A DNA stretch of 64,000 nt from Vallitalea longa (GTDB lineage: Bacteria; Bacillota; Clostridia; Lachnospirales; Vallitaleaceae), in NCBI RefSeq assembly GCF_027923465.1, contig NZ_BRLB01000003.1, positions 186,001-250,000 on the forward strand. Reading direction: 5' to 3'. Below the pieces are notes generated by a model that worked only from the letters and a program-made list of their open reading frames with translations, ran no database searches and was not told the origin of the DNA. A program made the position numbers and the translations under genes. Positions 61,929-64,000 of the stretch are shown piece after piece (within the stretch, counting starts at the first letter, position 1; the number at the start of each line of letters is the position of its first letter).

Positions 61929-63446
61929 ATGAGCGAATATATATTGGAAATGATAGATGTCGTTAAAGTTTTTCCTGGGGTCAAGGCATTAAAAGGAGTT
62001 AATTTCAGAGTAAGATCTGGGACTGTACATGCACTGATGGGAGAAAATGGAGCAGGCAAGTCTACTTTAATGAAATGCTTAATGGGTATCAATCAAATGA
62101 CTTCTGGAAAAATCATCCTTAAAGGAGATCAAGTGACTATAAAAGATGCATTATCAGCACAGAAACATGGAATATCCATGATTCACCAAGAACTTAACGT
62201 TGTTACAGCAAGAAGTATTTCAGAGAACATATGGTTAGGAAGAGAACCATTAAAAAATAAAATAATGATTGACCATAAGAGAATGAGACAGGATACAAAA
62301 AAGTTACTAGATCAATTACATATGGATATCAATCCAGATGAATTAATGGGTAATCTTACTGTAGCAAAAATGCAGATGGTTGAAATAGCCAAGGCTGTAT
62401 CATTTAATGCTGATATAGTTATCATGGATGAACCTACATCTGCACTTACTACAACAGAGGCTGAACATTTATTTAAAATAATCGATAACTTAAAGAAAAA
62501 AGGTGTAACTATCATATATATATCTCACAAGATGGACGAGATATTCAGAATATGTGATGAAATTACAGTGTTAAGGGATGGAGAATTAGTAGGAAGTGAT
62601 ATGGCTTGTAATTTAGACATTGACAAATTAATTTCACTGATGGTAGGAAGAGAACTTACTGAAATGTTTCCTAAAATAGACTGCAAAATAGGTGATACAG
62701 TATTAAAAGTCGAAAACTTGTCAGCAGGAGATGCATTTCATAATGTTTCTTTTGAACTACATAGAGGTGAGATTTTGGGATTTGCAGGTCTAGTTGGAGC
62801 TGGTAGGACAGAAATAGTTGAAACTATTTTTGGAATCAGACCTAAGACTGAAGGTCATATATATATCAATGGGAAAGAAGTGTATATTGATAATCCTCAT
62901 GAGGCATTAAAAAATGGATTATGTCTATTGACGGAAGATCGTAAGAAGATGGGAATCATACCTGTTCTAAGCGTTAGAGACAATACTGTCTTATCCAGTT
63001 TAGATAAATATTCAAATGGAATTAAGCTTAATCATAAGAAAATTCATGTTGATACTGAAGAATATATTAATAAATTAAATGTAAAAACAGCAGATTTTGA
63101 TACTCAAATCAAAAGTCTCAGTGGTGGTAATCAACAGAAAGTATTAGTCGCAAGAGCATTATTGACTGATCCAGATATATTAATGGTAGATGAACCTACA
63201 AGAGGTATTGATGTAGGTGCCAAAACGGAAATACATAGTTTGATAACGAAACTAGCTTCTGAAGGTAAGGCAGTCATAATGATTTCATCAGAAATGCCAG
63301 AAATATTGGGGATGAGTGACAAAATACTTACAATGCATGAAGGAAAAATGACAGGTATCATCAATCGTGAAGACGCCAATCAGGAAGTAATAATGAAGTA
63401 TGCTACGGAGGGTTTTAGTACAGACGAGGAGGGAAAAGATGAATAG
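61929..63446 (+). CDS. CUT2 sugar ABC ATPase (RbsA family)
   Basis: A 505-residue fused ATPase: domain 1 Walker A GENGAGKST, Walker B IVIMDEPTSALT; domain 2 degenerate Walker A GLVGAGRTE, signature LSGGNQQKV, Walker B ILMVDEPTRGIDVGAK. Arrangement and length match RbsA/XylG. TTGGAGG lies about 11 bases before ATG. It overlaps the permease gene by 8 bases. Confidence 0.95.
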   Translation: MSEYILEMIDVVKVFPGVKALKGVNFRVRSGTVHALMGENGAGKSTLMKCLMGINQMTSGKIILKGDQVTIKDALSAQKHGISMIHQELNVVTARSISENIWLGREPLKNKIMIDHKRMRQDTKKLLDQLHMDINPDELMGNLTVAKMQMVEIAKAVSFNADIVIMDEPTSALTTTEAEHLFKIIDNLKKKGVTIIYISHKMDEIFRICDEITVLRDGELVGSDMACNLDIDKLISLMVGRELTEMFPKIDCKIGDTVLKVENLSAGDAFHNVSFELHRGEILGFAGLVGAGRTEIVETIFGIRPKTEGHIYINGKEVYIDNPHEALKNGLCLLTEDRKKMGIIPVLSVRDNTVLSSLDKYSNGIKLNHKKIHVDTEEYINKLNVKTADFDTQIKSLSGGNQQKVLVARALLTDPDILMVDEPTRGIDVGAKTEIHSLITKLASEGKAVIMISSEMPEILGMSDKILTMHEGKMTGIINREDANQEVIMKYATEGFSTDEEGKDE

Positions 63447-64000
63447 AACATCTGATTTAAAGAAACTAGCCAGTAAAAATTCTATATATATCGTATTGAT
63501 ATTTTTAATTGTTGTAGTAACAATTGCATCTCCAAAGTTTTTGACTATAGGTAATATAATAAATATATTTACGACTGAATCTATAAAAGGTCTATTAGCA
63601 TTAGGAGTAGCTTTTTGTATTCTATCAAAAGGTATTGACCTTTCACTTGGTTCTATTGTCGCTCTGTCAGCTGTTGTATCAGCAAGTCTGATTCAAGATC
63701 CAACTTATAGTGCACAGATGTTCAAAGGACTTGATATGCCCATTGGTATTGGATTACCTGTAGCGATAATTGCAGGAATATTGGCAGGGACTATTTTTGG
63801 AGTTGTTAACGGAGCACTTATTGCTTATACCAAGATACCTCCTTTTATTGCTACTCTAGGAAGTATGGTTGTAGCTAGAGGCCTTGCCATGTTATATACT
63901 AATGCTTATCCTATACCAATGTTGAAAAAGCCATTCAAAACTGTTGGTCAGGGCAACATATTAGGTATACCTAATTTGCTGATCATACTTATAATATTTG
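63439..64000 (+). CDS. CUT2 sugar ABC permease (RbsC family), cut by right edge
   Basis: ATG at 63439 follows GGAGGG and overlaps the ATPase stop. The 187 visible codons read as an RbsC-like permease: MNRTSDLKKLASKNSIYIV at the N-terminus, SPKFLTIGNIINIF, the hallmark GIDLSLGSIVALSAVVSASL and a later IAYTKIPPFIATLGSMVVARG. The frame is open at the window end, so about 130-150 residues are missing. It completes the importer of the three-component sensor locus. Confidence 0.93.
   Translation, partial: MNRTSDLKKLASKNSIYIVLIFLIVVVTIASPKFLTIGNIINIFTTESIKGLLALGVAFCILSKGIDLSLGSIVALSAVVSASLIQDPTYSAQMFKGLDMPIGIGLPVAIIAGILAGTIFGVVNGALIAYTKIPPFIATLGSMVVARGLAMLYTNAYPIPMLKKPFKTVGQGNILGIPNLLIILIIF

Overview
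The window is A+T-rich DNA from what looks like an anaerobic, Gram-positive Clostridia bacterium of the Lachnospirales type (a Vallitalea-like organism is my guess; no rRNA or marker gene is present to prove it). The signs are strong AGGAGG ribosome binding sites, many lipobox lipoproteins, YesM/YesN two-component systems, CUT1 and CUT2 sugar ABC importers, frequent TTG/GTG starts, and catabolic genes arranged in long co-directional operons. I see no phage, transposon, CRISPR, tRNA or rRNA genes.

Region 1 (1-8.7 kb) is a myo-inositol catabolic operon: acylating aldehyde dehydrogenase (cut by the left edge), IolJ-type aldolase, IolB, IolD, IolE, IolG and a biotin-dependent acyl-CoA carboxyltransferase, closed by a long terminator hairpin. 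The usual IolA is not seen here. An AdhE/EutE-like acylating dehydrogenase and an MmdA-like subunit occur instead, suggesting a malonyl-CoA route.

Region 2 (8.9-11.4 kb) is a PadR regulator with a two-gene ABC exporter. Region 3 (12.0-18.2 kb) is a complete Opp/Dpp peptide importer followed by a tiny membrane protein.

Region 4 (18.4-32.8 kb) is a glycan utilisation cluster: CUT1 permeases, a Cys-rich Gfo/Idh/MocA oxidoreductase, a cytoplasmic GH110-like alpha-galactosidase, a sugar-binding lipoprotein, a GH2 beta-galactosidase, a GH65 phosphorylase, an EamA transporter and an AraC regulator. One conserved promoter box precedes three of its transcription units. No ATPase is encoded with it.

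Region 5 (33-38.3 kb) is a DUF3798 lipoprotein with a duplicated ATPase and two permeases, an ABC importer of unknown substrate. After it come two small minus-strand genes (a zinc-ribbon protein and FxsA).

Region 6 (39.3-55.5 kb) is the most unusual part. Four divergent URO-D/MtaA-superfamily proteins, a RhaM-like mutarotase, a CUT2 importer with two related binding proteins, an AraC regulator and a YesM/YesN pair form a probable uncharacterised sugar or methylated-compound system. Tandem 22-bp-spaced repeats upstream of its main promoter look like the response-regulator operator.

Region 7 (55.6-64 kb) has an orphan lipoprotein and then a histidine kinase, a membrane-anchored sugar-binding sensor apparently translated from an AUA codon, a YesN-type regulator, and a CUT2 importer (binding protein, ATPase, permease cut by the right edge). 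This matches the XylFII-LytS-YesN three-component layout known in clostridia.
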